From Candidatus Woesearchaeota archaeon (lineage in GTDB: Archaea; Nanobdellota; Nanobdellia; Woesearchaeales; UBA525): a stretch of DNA of 32,093 nt. Positions within the stretch are counted from its first letter, which is position 1, and each line of letters starts with the position of its first letter. The translations under genes were made by a program, and so were the position numbers. Of this stretch, positions 15,066-25,795 are shown piece by piece. The notes below the pieces were generated by a model, which saw only the letters and a program-made list of their open reading frames with translations, ran no database searches and was not told the origin of the DNA. The stretch spans positions 1 through 32,093 of the forward strand of contig JAAOYD010000031.1 in NCBI GenBank assembly GCA_018221165.1, read 5' to 3'.

Positions 15066-17147
15066 GTGGCGGTTGATACACACATGGTCGTCTTCAACAA
15101 CCCTGGCTACTATCACGCGCTTGATCGTACGTTCTCCGAGGAGGAATATGGTCCTCAGCAGCCGCAAGTTCTCGATGATGGAAGCGAATGGCAGACTGAG
15201 CTCGGTCCCAAAGAGTTTGGTACGAGCGCGAATCCGATGCAGAACCAAGTGCAGGCGCTCCAAGCAAAGATCAGGGAAGGTGCCAACAGAGTCGAGCTTG
15301 AATTCCCAGGAGCGGGAAAAGGCAGCAGCCAATCACCAACACCGGAAAGTTATGGTAGTCGTGAGCGCCAGGATATTCGTGAACTCGCGAGAGCAACCGG
15401 TATCAAGACAAGCACGCACGCCACGTTCCAGAAACAAGGATTCTCAGGCTTTGACCCGCAACGCGGTTTCAACGACGAGCAACGCTACCAGAACATCAAG
15501 GAAGTCAAGAAAGCCATCGAGTTTGCAGCGGAAGCGACGACAGGTGGCGCAGTCGTGTTCCATACAGGAGAATGGCAACGTCCCATCAGCGAGTCCTGGG
15601 GGAACGGCAACGCCAAAGGACAGCCGCAAGACGCAAAATTTGAAGGCTACGATGAGGAAAAGGACCGTGCAACCCATTACATGGTTGATGATAGGACTGG
15701 TGACTTCGTCAGCGCCATCAGGAAAGACAAGCGCCTCTACAGGCCCAAATACAAGACAGCAGCTGATTTCCAGCGAGAGGCGGAAGCTGAAGATAGGGGT
15801 GTAGACATTATCGGTAAATATGATAAACTCAAAGGAGGGGCGATTGAAGCAGGTGACTTCCTTGATATCAATGGTAAGTGGATCGACGAGAAAAAATTGG
15901 AAAGGATTTTTGAACGAGTTCCGGTCTGGGACAAAGAACACACCAAGTTCGACGTTGATGAATATGATTGGAAAAGAATCGAGAAGGAAACCAATGAATG
16001 GAATGCGCGCCATCCTAAAGAGCAACTTAGACCCGAAGAGCTTTTCGTCCGGATTGAACAGGAGAATCGCATCTTGCAAGCGAAAGGCCACAGCCTTTTC
16101 TATGCACGACACTATGAAGATGAAGCCTTCCGAGAGAAAAAACTTCATGAAGCTCTCGACTTCTATAAAACTCTTGATAAGAGTCTTCCCGCGGATGAAA
16201 AGTGGAAACTGATGACTGAACGTGGGTTCAGGGGTTATGGTGGAGCATCACAATTCCTCACAGGTGATCCCGAATCAATACCTGACCAGATTGAGAGGGA
16301 ACTCAAGGGAATACGGGATGGTCTCCGTCACACGCACGAGGCGAGCGCGGCTGCTGACGCGCAAGCGAGAGAACAAGAACAGATTTTCTCGAACATCAAG
16401 ACCGTAGATGAGTACGGGCTCAAGAAATCCACAGAAGGCATCGCCCGAGCAGGCGTCTTCGCATATGAGCAGACGATGAAGAACAAGGATAAGCTTGATG
16501 ACCCTGTCTATGTCGCGCCGGAGAACTGGCAAACCCAAATGTATGGTGGCCACCCGGACGAGATGATAGAGCTCGTCAAAGGAAGCCGGGAGAAGATGGC
16601 CGAACAGCTCGTCAAGATGCGCGGCAAGTCGGAGAGTGAAGCGAAGAAGCTCGCGAAAGACCACATTAAGAGTACTATTGACATTGGTCACCTTAACTTG
16701 TGGCGACAGCACTTTGTCTCGAAGCCCCACGAGAGCGATGACGACCGGAATAAACGGTTCAATAGATGGGCGATTGACAAGACGAAGAAGATGATTAAGG
16801 AAGGTATCGTCGGCCACGTCCACATTGCGGATAACCTTGGTTGGGACGACGAACACCTCACACCGGGAGAAGGTAACGCACCCATCCGTGAGTTTGTCAA
16901 AGAGATGGAGAAGGCAGGCATCAAGGATTTTATAATTGAACCTGGCAGTTTCAATCCGCAGCGAGCATTACCTGATACATTACGATACTTTGGCAGTCCA
17001 ATTTATGCTGCTGGTACGCCGTCGATGCGTCCAGCTGGTCAGTTCAGAGAAGCACACTTCGGTTATTCTGGACCGAGCAACTACATCGTCGGTGCCTATA
17101 GCCCGAGCAACGAGTGGAAGCTCTGGTCAGAAGTGCCAATGGAGTAG
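15066..17147 (+). CDS. Xylose isomerase-like/AP endonuclease 2-like TIM-barrel protein with a long internal insertion
   Basis: HIKSTIDIGHLNLW and GIVGHVHIADNLGWDDEHLTPGEGNAPIREFVKEMEKAGIKDFIIEPGSFN match the metal-binding strands of that superfamily; GTG start at 15066. Confidence 0.75.
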   Translation: MAVDTHMVVFNNPGYYHALDRTFSEEEYGPQQPQVLDDGSEWQTELGPKEFGTSANPMQNQVQALQAKIREGANRVELEFPGAGKGSSQSPTPESYGSRERQDIRELARATGIKTSTHATFQKQGFSGFDPQRGFNDEQRYQNIKEVKKAIEFAAEATTGGAVVFHTGEWQRPISESWGNGNAKGQPQDAKFEGYDEEKDRATHYMVDDRTGDFVSAIRKDKRLYRPKYKTAADFQREAEAEDRGVDIIGKYDKLKGGAIEAGDFLDINGKWIDEKKLERIFERVPVWDKEHTKFDVDEYDWKRIEKETNEWNARHPKEQLRPEELFVRIEQENRILQAKGHSLFYARHYEDEAFREKKLHEALDFYKTLDKSLPADEKWKLMTERGFRGYGGASQFLTGDPESIPDQIERELKGIRDGLRHTHEASAAADAQAREQEQIFSNIKTVDEYGLKKSTEGIARAGVFAYEQTMKNKDKLDDPVYVAPENWQTQMYGGHPDEMIELVKGSREKMAEQLVKMRGKSESEAKKLAKDHIKSTIDIGHLNLWRQHFVSKPHESDDDRNKRFNRWAIDKTKKMIKEGIVGHVHIADNLGWDDEHLTPGEGNAPIREFVKEMEKAGIKDFIIEPGSFNPQRALPDTLRYFGSPIYAAGTPSMRPAGQFREAHFGYSGPSNYIVGAYSPSNEWKLWSEVPME

Positions 17148-17153
17148 AAACCC

Positions 17154-17954
17154 TTACTTCTTCTCGACAATGGCGCGCATTGTCTTGATGTAATCATCTG
17201 CGAGAGTAACGTACTTGTCGAACTCCGCACCTGTAAGCTCCTTTCGCTCACGGTGAGTAATGCTCTTCATCAGCACAAAGAACTCGTGGCATACGCCGGG
17301 ATACTTCTTGTCCAGCAAGCCAGCTTTGACGAGTTTGTCCCGCAATAAATCAGGTACGTGTTCTGGACTTGGTGGGACTTCACCCAGTTTCATCAATGCG
17401 GCATGGCTCGCGTCAATGACCGCCCAATACAAGTCAACAGCACCTTGTAGCAGATGCCACCTCGCATTTAGCACAGTCTGCGGCGCGCGGGCATAATAGG
17501 ACCACATACTCTCCGCACTTGGTCTGATGCGACCGGTGTATAGCAAGCGCTGCAATGGCGTGAAGAAGCCAGTATCATACAGCGGGATGCCGTCGCGGAG
17601 CATGTTCACACCGACGGGATCGCCAGCACGAACGTACTCCCAGAAGGTGGTGTATTTTAGGGTTGTGATGTGGAGTTTCTCGCTCACTTCCATCGCAATC
17701 TTCTGCACGATGACTCTATAACCCTGCACAAGCTCTTTTGTCACTTGTACGCTCAGGTCATCGATGAGGATGAGAATATCGATATCAGCGCTCTTCTGTT
17801 GCTTCCTGGCTGTGCTACCAAAGAGGACAATACCCTTGATGAAACCTTTGACTTCCTTCAAGAGCCGCTTAGAGAACTCATAGGAAAGGTCTTTCGCCTC
17901 ATCGCTGTATTTCTCGAGATTTTGTTCGCCCTGCTTGGGCACTTTGAACTCCAC
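17154..17954 (-). CDS. Nucleotidyltransferase (MNT-like) domain fused to a C-terminal HEPN-like helical region
   Basis: GIVLFGSTARKQQKSADIDILILID (GS...DxD); helical C-terminal half; GTG start preceded by GAGGTGG. Confidence 0.78.
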   Translation of the reverse strand: MEFKVPKQGEQNLEKYSDEAKDLSYEFSKRLLKEVKGFIKGIVLFGSTARKQQKSADIDILILIDDLSVQVTKELVQGYRVIVQKIAMEVSEKLHITTLKYTTFWEYVRAGDPVGVNMLRDGIPLYDTGFFTPLQRLLYTGRIRPSAESMWSYYARAPQTVLNARWHLLQGAVDLYWAVIDASHAALMKLGEVPPSPEHVPDLLRDKLVKAGLLDKKYPGVCHEFFVLMKSITHRERKELTGAEFDKYVTLADDYIKTMRAIVEKK

Positions 17955-17990
17955 ACACCCACCTCTCTTGACGAGAAAAGCAGAGAAGGA

Positions 17991-18000
17991 GCTTTATAAA
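17991..18000 (-). promoter_or_regulatory. TATA box for the NTase gene
   Basis: GCTTTATAAA on the plus strand, about 37-46 nt upstream of the GTG, consistent with a short SD-containing leader. Confidence 0.45.
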
Positions 18001-18011
18001 CATTTCGCCAC

Positions 18012-18515
18012 TCAAGCTTTCGTGGTCGTGTAGAGACTGCCGCGGATGGTGTGCGGTGGATTAAGATTTGGGTTAGCTTCACTTCCCCGTTTGAAGGTGA
18101 TGTTGATGATGAGCCGCTGCTTCTCACCCTCAAAGAGGAGAGGATTAGTATCTATGACATTACCGATGATGAGTTCGCCTGTAGTTCCTGCACTTATTGT
18201 GATGAAATTATTAGGTGGAAGGGATGTTTTCAATAATCCTACAGGCCCAATGTCTTCTATGGTAATTTTAACGTCAGTTATATCAATTTCTTTGCCGAAA
18301 TTGTTCCTGACGAAAAGGCTGATGTCATTTGCTCCTGCTCTCACCTGATAATCCACACATTCCAGCTGCGCACCGAAATCACAGTCGTCAGGCACCCACT
18401 TGCTTGGGTTCAACACACCGAAATACGCGAGCGCGCCGATGACAATAAGGATGACGAGAAAGGCCCAACCATAGGTGATGATATACTCTAATGAGGCCTG
18501 CGCCCTGCGCTTCAT
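18012..18515 (-). CDS. Class III signal peptide pilin-like protein (pilin paralog 1)
   Basis: MKRRAQASLEYIITYGWAFLVILIVIGALAYFGVLNPSKWVPDDCDF. Confidence 0.88.
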   Translation of the reverse strand: MKRRAQASLEYIITYGWAFLVILIVIGALAYFGVLNPSKWVPDDCDFGAQLECVDYQVRAGANDISLFVRNNFGKEIDITDVKITIEDIGPVGLLKTSLPPNNFITISAGTTGELIIGNVIDTNPLLFEGEKQRLIINITFKRGSEANPNLNPPHTIRGSLYTTTKA

Positions 18516-19006
18516 GAATTTGCCTCTATGAGAACTCGAACGGGAGCGGCAAAGCTGTGGATGCTGCTATCGCGCTGCACGGACAATTCGATGAGCACCA
18601 TGCTCTTCTGGTTTGCGTGGCCAGCAAAGGGATTATCTCCATCGAATTTGCAAGTTAGTATCTTTGATGCACGATGTGGCCAGGACTGGCCTGCAATCGA
18701 TTCTCCGTCCACAAGGACGTTCTTTGTAACGATTTTCACTTGGTCCTCATAGATGCACGAAGCGTCAACAATGGACACATCAGTATGTGTGTTCCTCAGC
18801 ATGAGTGTGAGTGACCCGTCAGTTGAAGCGTCGTTGACGCTGCAGTCGATGCCGCTGCTCTCAGGGAAGTTGCACATTTCAGGGATGAGTAGTTGCGGAT
18901 TGAGAACGCTGAAGTAGGCCATGACAATCAAGACCATGAGAATAAGGAAAGCGCCCCACCCATAGGTAGTGAGGAATTCCAGTGCCGTCTGCCCATGTCG
19001 CGTCAT
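18512..19006 (-). CDS. Class III signal peptide pilin-like protein (pilin paralog 2)
   Basis: MTRHGQTALEFLTTYGWGAFLILMVLIVMAYFSVLNPQLLIPEMCNF; ATG at 19006 with upstream GGAGG. Confidence 0.86.
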   Translation of the reverse strand: MTRHGQTALEFLTTYGWGAFLILMVLIVMAYFSVLNPQLLIPEMCNFPESSGIDCSVNDASTDGSLTLMLRNTHTDVSIVDASCIYEDQVKIVTKNVLVDGESIAGQSWPHRASKILTCKFDGDNPFAGHANQKSMVLIELSVQRDSSIHSFAAPVRVLIEANS

Positions 19007-19033
19007 GCTCTGGCCTCCATAGAACAAATGGGT

Positions 19034-19522
19034 TTAGTTATGCGCGGTGGCGAAGATGTCGCCGTTCATGATTCGCGTATACTTTCCTGTAGTAGTGTTA
19101 TACCTTATGGTGACTGTGAACTTTGTTTTCTCTCCATCGATGTATGATCCTGGAACACCGGGACATGTAATTTCGCCTGTCATGCCTGCTCCTAAGCTTA
19201 AGAGCGTATCGGGACACTCCTCACCGCCTGTTGTGCCGGTGTGGTTAATACTGACACCGTCTACAGGGATAGTGATTCCTGATCCGAGGTTATTTGTGAT
19301 ATAGAAATTGACGTCCGCTTCGCCACTATCGACATATTTCACCTGATAGTCCTTGCAGTGGAACTCCTGCTGGAAGAGACACTTCTCAGGGAGGAAACGG
19401 TTCGGATTGATGACACCGAAATACGCCAAGGCACCAATCATCACGAGAATGACAAGAAAGGCCCAGCCATAGGTCGTCAGGAACTCCAAGGCGGCCTGGC
19501 CGCGTCGATGTTTACGATTCAT
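19034..19522 (-). CDS. Class III signal peptide pilin-like protein (pilin paralog 3)
   Basis: MNRKHRRGQAALEFLTTYGWAFLVILVMIGALAYFGVINPNRFLPEKCLF; ATG at 19522 with upstream GTGAGG. Confidence 0.87.
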   Translation of the reverse strand: MNRKHRRGQAALEFLTTYGWAFLVILVMIGALAYFGVINPNRFLPEKCLFQQEFHCKDYQVKYVDSGEADVNFYITNNLGSGITIPVDGVSINHTGTTGGEECPDTLLSLGAGMTGEITCPGVPGSYIDGEKTKFTVTIRYNTTTGKYTRIMNGDIFATAHN

Positions 19523-19533
19523 AGTACCAATCC

Positions 19534-19824
19534 TCACTTCTTCTTTTTTGAGTTCTTAATGCGCTCATGGACATTGTGGAAATGCTGTCTGTTCTCCTCA
19601 TGCATGGCATGGAGCTCGTCTCTCGTCCTGATAATCATGCTCACTGCGATGATGCAGAGCACAAAAATGAGGAAGATGATGCTGAATGTCATGATTCCCA
19701 ATACCTGCGCTTCAGGGCTCGCATTCGCGAGGTAGCCACCGAAGATGATACTGACAATGAGTAACACAAAGAGCATAATGCTCAAGATAATTTTATGATG
19801 GTGCATATCAAGCTTATTTCGCAT
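19534..19824 (-). CDS. Small protein with two TM segments and a short C-terminal charged helix, in the pilin transcription unit
   Basis: IILSIMLFVLLIVSIIFGGYL and LGIMTFSIIFLIFVLCIIAVSMI; upstream GGTGAG; stop abuts pilin 3. Confidence 0.75.
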   Translation of the reverse strand: MRNKLDMHHHKIILSIMLFVLLIVSIIFGGYLANASPEAQVLGIMTFSIIFLIFVLCIIAVSMIIRTRDELHAMHEENRQHFHNVHERIKNSKKKK

Positions 19825-19865
19825 GCTCTCACCCTGTACCTTTATACATGTTCTCTCGTCGATGC

Positions 19866-19877
19866 TTTTTATAAATA
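19866..19877 (-). promoter_or_regulatory. TATA box for the pilin sub-operon
   Basis: TTTTTATAAATA upstream of the gene starting at 19824. Confidence 0.45.
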
Positions 19878-19889
19878 TTTCGGTAGGTC

Positions 19890-20918
19890 TTACCCAAAAT
19901 TCAGGATGCTCCCGAATATAGTCCCGATGACTTTGAGTAGGATCATATAGAGTCCGATGCTCGTTAGGAGGAACATTGGAATGTACTTCATACCGCTTTT
20001 GATATTCCCCTTCTCGATGATGCTTATAATCAACGCGGAGCTCGAAGAGATGATGCCGATGGCGAGGAAGGTAAAAATCATGTAATCTCTTGGATTTATT
20101 GATGGCTTACCCATCTTGATGGCTGAGACTGGTGAGGAAGCCATACTTGATGTTATGTTCCCAAGGAAACCACTAATAACGTTGAAGAGGGTGAAACTCA
20201 AGGCGAATAGGGCAGGCATGACAAACATGACAAGAGCGCCGATGAAAATCATGTAGGTTAACGTGCTTGCAGCCATTTCCTCCTTCAAGATACGCGCCTT
20301 TTTCAGATTCTCAATAATGCGATCGATGACATCTACAATCTTGCCGCCGCTCTCCAGCTCACCAATTATGAGACTGACAGAACGACGCAGGAGCGGACTA
20401 TCGTACTTCATCGCGAACGCCCCTAAAGCCTCAGTCACGTCGTTTCCAGTCATGACGCGCTTTGAGACCAAGCCAATTTCTTTCGCGAGGATGCCGAATT
20501 CGGGCTTGATGGCGCCCCATAAGGCCTTTTCGAAGCTGTAGCCGCCTTTGAGGCTGGTGCTCACGAGTGTGAGATAATCGGGTAGTTTTGCCTCCATCTC
20601 TTTTGTTCGGTTATAGATTTGCATGGTGAGATAGAAATACCACATCGCGCCAAAAGTGAAGATGAAACAGAGCATGAGTGCGGCGAAGACCACGAAGCTC
20701 ACAGCGAAGGAGACAAACGGTGCTTTTCCCTGCAAGTACGGGAACACCTGGCTCATGTAGACGAAGTACGTGAGCACGGCTCCTATCCAGAAAAGAATGC
20801 CGAATGATTCATACGGGACTTTCTCGCGTCCGGTTTTTTCGAAGAATTCATGCAAGTGCGGCCGAAGACTCTTTGGAACGAAGGCTTTCCCGAATGTTGT
20901 GAGGAAGAGGAGTTCCAT
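19890..20918 (-). CDS. Type IV pilus assembly inner-membrane protein, TadC/T2SSF family
   Basis: KLPDYLTLVSTSLKGGYSFEKALWGAIKPEFGILAKEIGLVSKRVMTGNDVTEALGAFAMKYDSPLLRRSVSLIIGELESGG. Confidence 0.88.
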   Translation of the reverse strand: MELLFLTTFGKAFVPKSLRPHLHEFFEKTGREKVPYESFGILFWIGAVLTYFVYMSQVFPYLQGKAPFVSFAVSFVVFAALMLCFIFTFGAMWYFYLTMQIYNRTKEMEAKLPDYLTLVSTSLKGGYSFEKALWGAIKPEFGILAKEIGLVSKRVMTGNDVTEALGAFAMKYDSPLLRRSVSLIIGELESGGKIVDVIDRIIENLKKARILKEEMAASTLTYMIFIGALVMFVMPALFALSFTLFNVISGFLGNITSSMASSPVSAIKMGKPSINPRDYMIFTFLAIGIISSSSALIISIIEKGNIKSGMKYIPMFLLTSIGLYMILLKVIGTIFGSILNFG

Positions 20919-20927
20919 TGTGTGTAC

Positions 20928-21737
20928 CTATATATTCACCGTTGGCCTGATGCTCTTGAAGACTGTGATAAAGAAGAACTCCAGCATGAGGATGCAGAAC
21001 GCGAGGAAGAGGAAGAATGATAAGTCGAAATTCGCACTCACCATGCTTACAATTGTAATGAAGAGGGTAATTCCAAGACTTGGAATGACGATACTGAACA
21101 GCATATAGAACATGGTAAGACCATTCAGTTTCTTTCCGTAACGCTGAATTTCGATGAGTTGTTCGTTCGAAATTTCCTCAAGCAAAGCCTCGAGATAGTT
21201 CGTGACGTCTACACCGATGCGTAGCGCATTTGTAATCTGAAAGAGGATACGACGAAACTTCTCACTTGGGCTGTAACGTGAGGCCTTTTCTAACGCTTCC
21301 TCAAGCGGCGTACCGAGATCAATGTCATGGACAATCTCTTTGAAGTACTTATTGGCGACACCATAGCTCTTCGATGCCTCAGTTAAAGCGACGATGAGTG
21401 GACGACCAGCGTGGAGTTTGACGAGGAGGAAACGACCCGCAAAAAGTACTTCTCTATCGATATCCTTTGCAATCTTCCTAATCTTCACGTCGACAGAACG
21501 GATTGAGAGTTTGTACACGAGATAGAATGCGCCGATGAATGCGATAATTGCACCGAATGGATTGAGCCCAAACGCGCCGCTGAAGAGAAAGTATGCAAGT
21601 CCGATAGCCAGTGCCATCCACAACGCAGACATGAACATCGTGCGGATGTATTCTTCAGGCTCTTTCTCTATCTTCGCCATCATGAGCTTACGTTTTAGCT
21701 CAGGGTCCTTGCGGGCGAGGCCGTCGAAAAATGCCAT
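20928..21737 (-). CDS. Second type IV pilus assembly TadC/T2SSF-family protein
   Basis: FLLVKLHAGRPLIVALTEASKSYGVANKYFKEIVHDIDLGTPLEEALEKASRYSPSEKFRRILFQITNALRIGVDVTNYLEALLEEI. Confidence 0.85.
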   Translation of the reverse strand: MAFFDGLARKDPELKRKLMMAKIEKEPEEYIRTMFMSALWMALAIGLAYFLFSGAFGLNPFGAIIAFIGAFYLVYKLSIRSVDVKIRKIAKDIDREVLFAGRFLLVKLHAGRPLIVALTEASKSYGVANKYFKEIVHDIDLGTPLEEALEKASRYSPSEKFRRILFQITNALRIGVDVTNYLEALLEEISNEQLIEIQRYGKKLNGLTMFYMLFSIVIPSLGITLFITIVSMVSANFDLSFFLFLAFCILMLEFFFITVFKSIRPTVNI

Positions 21738-21738
21738 C

Positions 21739-23231
<1,493 letters not shown>

Positions 23232-23235
<4 letters not shown>

Positions 23236-24215
23236 GGCGCTCCATGGAGCTGCTTCTCTTCCTCATCGAGGAGAGCTCCCGAATCGCCACCTTTTTTCCC
23301 ACCTTTGATACGCTCAAATACAGCAAGGAGTTGTTCCTGCGCCGTTCCACGACGTTCCTCAGGTAATGACATGAATATTTCCTTCGCCGACTGATACTGA
23401 TGCATCGCTTCAGCTTTGTTGCCTGTCTCAGCCGCTTGCGTCGCAGCGTCGAGATGCTGATTGAGACGCTGTTCCTCAGCGGCGCCACCCATCGCTTTCT
23501 CATCAAGACGCGATGCGATTCGTTTATGTACATCCATGAGTCTGCTGAGGATACGCTCCCTCTGAACGCCCATCAGATTATCTATGGAAAGGCCATCCTT
23601 GATATTTTGGTATTGCTTGATAGCTGAAGTGTAGGAATGCTCGGCGATGAGTGTTTCAACTTGTTGGATGTCTGCGAGAATCGACTGCTCTTCCTCAATG
23701 CTTAGCTCATGAGGAACAGGTGTTCCTGGGGCGCGCTTTTCAACCTTTACTGCGTCAGGTTTTGCTTCTTGATTTGGAGGAGGCGGGGGGGCAGGAGTTT
23801 CTGGTGCTGTCGGTTTCGTGGCTGGCGCTTCTTGCTTAGCCGCATCCATGAGTTCAAGCTCGTTTGCGAGCGCTGCCACTCGAGCTTCCTGTTCTGGATT
23901 GAATCCTTGTTGGAACCGGTGATACAGCTTCTCGACCAGACGTTTCCGTTCGACTTGCTCAGGTGACCCTTCAGGAAACGAGATGATGCTTCCCTTCAAG
24001 TCATCTAATATTTGTTGCGCCTTTGCTCGGTTAGCATCTTTGATAGCATCATCGAGATCCTTCCCGTAATCTCTGCTTGGGCCGTAGAGGCCAACTTCTT
24101 CTGGAGCGAGGACGCCGGATGTCGTCGATGGTGTTGGTGATTCTGAAGTTTTCTCTTTTAGTTCTTCATCAAGGAATTTCCTGATGTCTTCTTCGATGAA
24201 TTGTTCTATCTCCAT
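23232..24215 (-). CDS. Cytosolic helical-repeat (TPR-like) protein with Pro-rich linker, co-encoded with the pilus ATPase
   Basis: Stop overlaps the ATPase start by 4 nt; repeated hairpins SYTSAIKQYQNIKDGLS...ERILSRLMDVHKRI and NKAEAMHQYQSAKEIFMSLPEERRGTAQEQLLAVFERIK; linker TAPETPAPPPPPNQ. Confidence 0.75.
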
Positions 24216-24216
24216 C

Positions 24217-24669
24217 TTAGATCCTCATAAGTACGTCAGTTTTATACGCTTGCCATGCTACTTCCAAGTCATCCTTGTTGCGTTTCCGTGCCTCATCGAA
24301 GAAGAACGTTTTTTTCTCTTCGAGCTTCAGCATGACATGATTCTTCCATAAAGACGCGGCCTTGATTTCAGGAATGTGCTTCTCGTTCGCTTTCTCAAGG
24401 AAAGTCTGGTGATACGTGTCCCAGCTCAGCTCCTCTTCCCCGATAATCTTTGCTTTTTCCTTATCTCCCTTGTTCAGGTAGATGAATGGCTTCGTGAACT
24501 TGTATTCGATGCCGAGAAGACCTTCTTCGACCAAGAAATCAACCCATGACTGGAGCGTGTCGACGCTGACGCCGAGCGCTTTCGCTGTTTCGAGCAATGG
24601 CGCCTTCTCTTTGCCTTCAAGAAACACTATGAGCCTATCGACACCAGTCTTAATGACCTCTTCACCCAT
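24217..24669 (-). CDS. Winged-HTH-like protein at the head of the pilus ATPase operon
   Basis: RLIVFLEGKEKAPLLETAKALGVSVDTLQSWVDFLVEEGLLGIEYKFTKPFIYL; ATG at 24669 with GAGAGGTGG upstream; TATA TATTTAAA at 24726-24733. Confidence 0.7.
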   Translation of the reverse strand: MGEEVIKTGVDRLIVFLEGKEKAPLLETAKALGVSVDTLQSWVDFLVEEGLLGIEYKFTKPFIYLNKGDKEKAKIIGEEELSWDTYHQTFLEKANEKHIPEIKAASLWKNHVMLKLEEKKTFFFDEARKRNKDDLEVAWQAYKTDVLMRI

Positions 24670-24725
24670 ATGCCACCTCTCTCTTTCCCAAGGGAGAACC
24701 CTCACCGTGAAATGCAAGAACAGAG

Positions 24726-24733
24726 TATTTAAA
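24726..24733 (-). promoter_or_regulatory. TATA box for the wHTH-pilus ATPase unit
   Basis: TATTTAAA (reverse-strand TTTAAATA) in the gap before the pseudopilin pair. Confidence 0.5.
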
Positions 24734-24766
24734 GTTTATCATTCCCGAGACTGTTTTCTCGACGAT

Positions 24767-25795
24767 TCAGGAACAGGTCATGTTGTAGTCGTTTATATCG
24801 GTCACATTGTATCGTACAAGATGCGCGACATCTAGTCGGAAAGTCGGGTAATTGAAATCTGTCACGTTGATACCATAAGTTTCATTTCCACACTTGAAAC
24901 GCTGTTTTGAGAAGAGCTGATATGCAGTATACGACATGTTCAGCGGAGCATCTCCAGGAATAAATGATGTAATGTTTGGGTCTATCAGTGTCTCGATACC
25001 TGAGGAGTTGGTTGGGTCAAGATCGCCAGTCATATTGCCTGCTAGGCGTTCTAGATAGGTCGGAGCCATATCTCTGTTTGACACATAGGCCTGCGACGCG
25101 ATTAAATCGCTTACATTCTTCGCTTTGAACAACTCACGCAAAACAGGGAATGATGTTAAATTTCTTCTTCTATCTTCTGCGTCCATAATATTGAACTGAG
25201 CATAGCGAGTAAAGAGTGGGTCAGGGAGACCGATGACGCTCACAGTAATACGATGTATCTCTGATCTGTTCCAACGTGAGAACGAATCATTGACGACGTA
25301 GTTCATCGTGAAATTAATCTCGAGCTCGAATGGTGCCAAGTCGCGCACTCCAATACGGTTACCTGCAATTTCGTATTCTGTACTGATGCCGAGCTCTTCT
25401 TGTCCGATATAGGTGAAATTATTGACTCGATTGATGAAGCTGTCGCCTTCTTTCCCAGAACACGCTATGCTATCTGTTTCATTCAGTCTCGTGAATCCGG
25501 TTAAGAGACATGTTGTGATATTTGATTTCATATTTGTGACCGTGTCGGTCTGCATGCCATTCAAAGCAAGGTCGTTCGTGATGGCGACGAGTGCGGCGCG
25601 TGTACTGAGTCGCGCTGAATCTGCTACATACGTGTCAAACGCTGAGACATAGTTACTCATCACGCTAATACGAGTCTCGACAGCGTCTAATGTCGTATCG
25701 AGGCGGGCGCTATTCCCACTCCAGAAGAGAATGATGAAGAAGGTCGAGAGAAGAATGCTGATAAGGCTGAAAAGCACACCACGTCTCATGACCAT
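24767..25795 (-). CDS. Pseudopilin-like/secreted protein with N-terminal hydrophobic helix
   Basis: MVMRRGVLFSLISILLSTFFIILFW; ATG at 25795 overlaps the end of the preceding gene (ATGGTCATGAG). Confidence 0.72.
   Translation of the reverse strand: MVMRRGVLFSLISILLSTFFIILFWSGNSARLDTTLDAVETRISVMSNYVSAFDTYVADSARLSTRAALVAITNDLALNGMQTDTVTNMKSNITTCLLTGFTRLNETDSIACSGKEGDSFINRVNNFTYIGQEELGISTEYEIAGNRIGVRDLAPFELEINFTMNYVVNDSFSRWNRSEIHRITVSVIGLPDPLFTRYAQFNIMDAEDRRRNLTSFPVLRELFKAKNVSDLIASQAYVSNRDMAPTYLERLAGNMTGDLDPTNSSGIETLIDPNITSFIPGDAPLNMSYTAYQLFSKQRFKCGNETYGINVTDFNYPTFRLDVAHLVRYNVTDINDYNMTCS

Noticed and set aside
17154-17954. Full MNT/HEPN toxin-antitoxin module
   Set aside because: Single fused ORF without a separate partner and without a clear HEPN RNase motif; only the fusion is reported.
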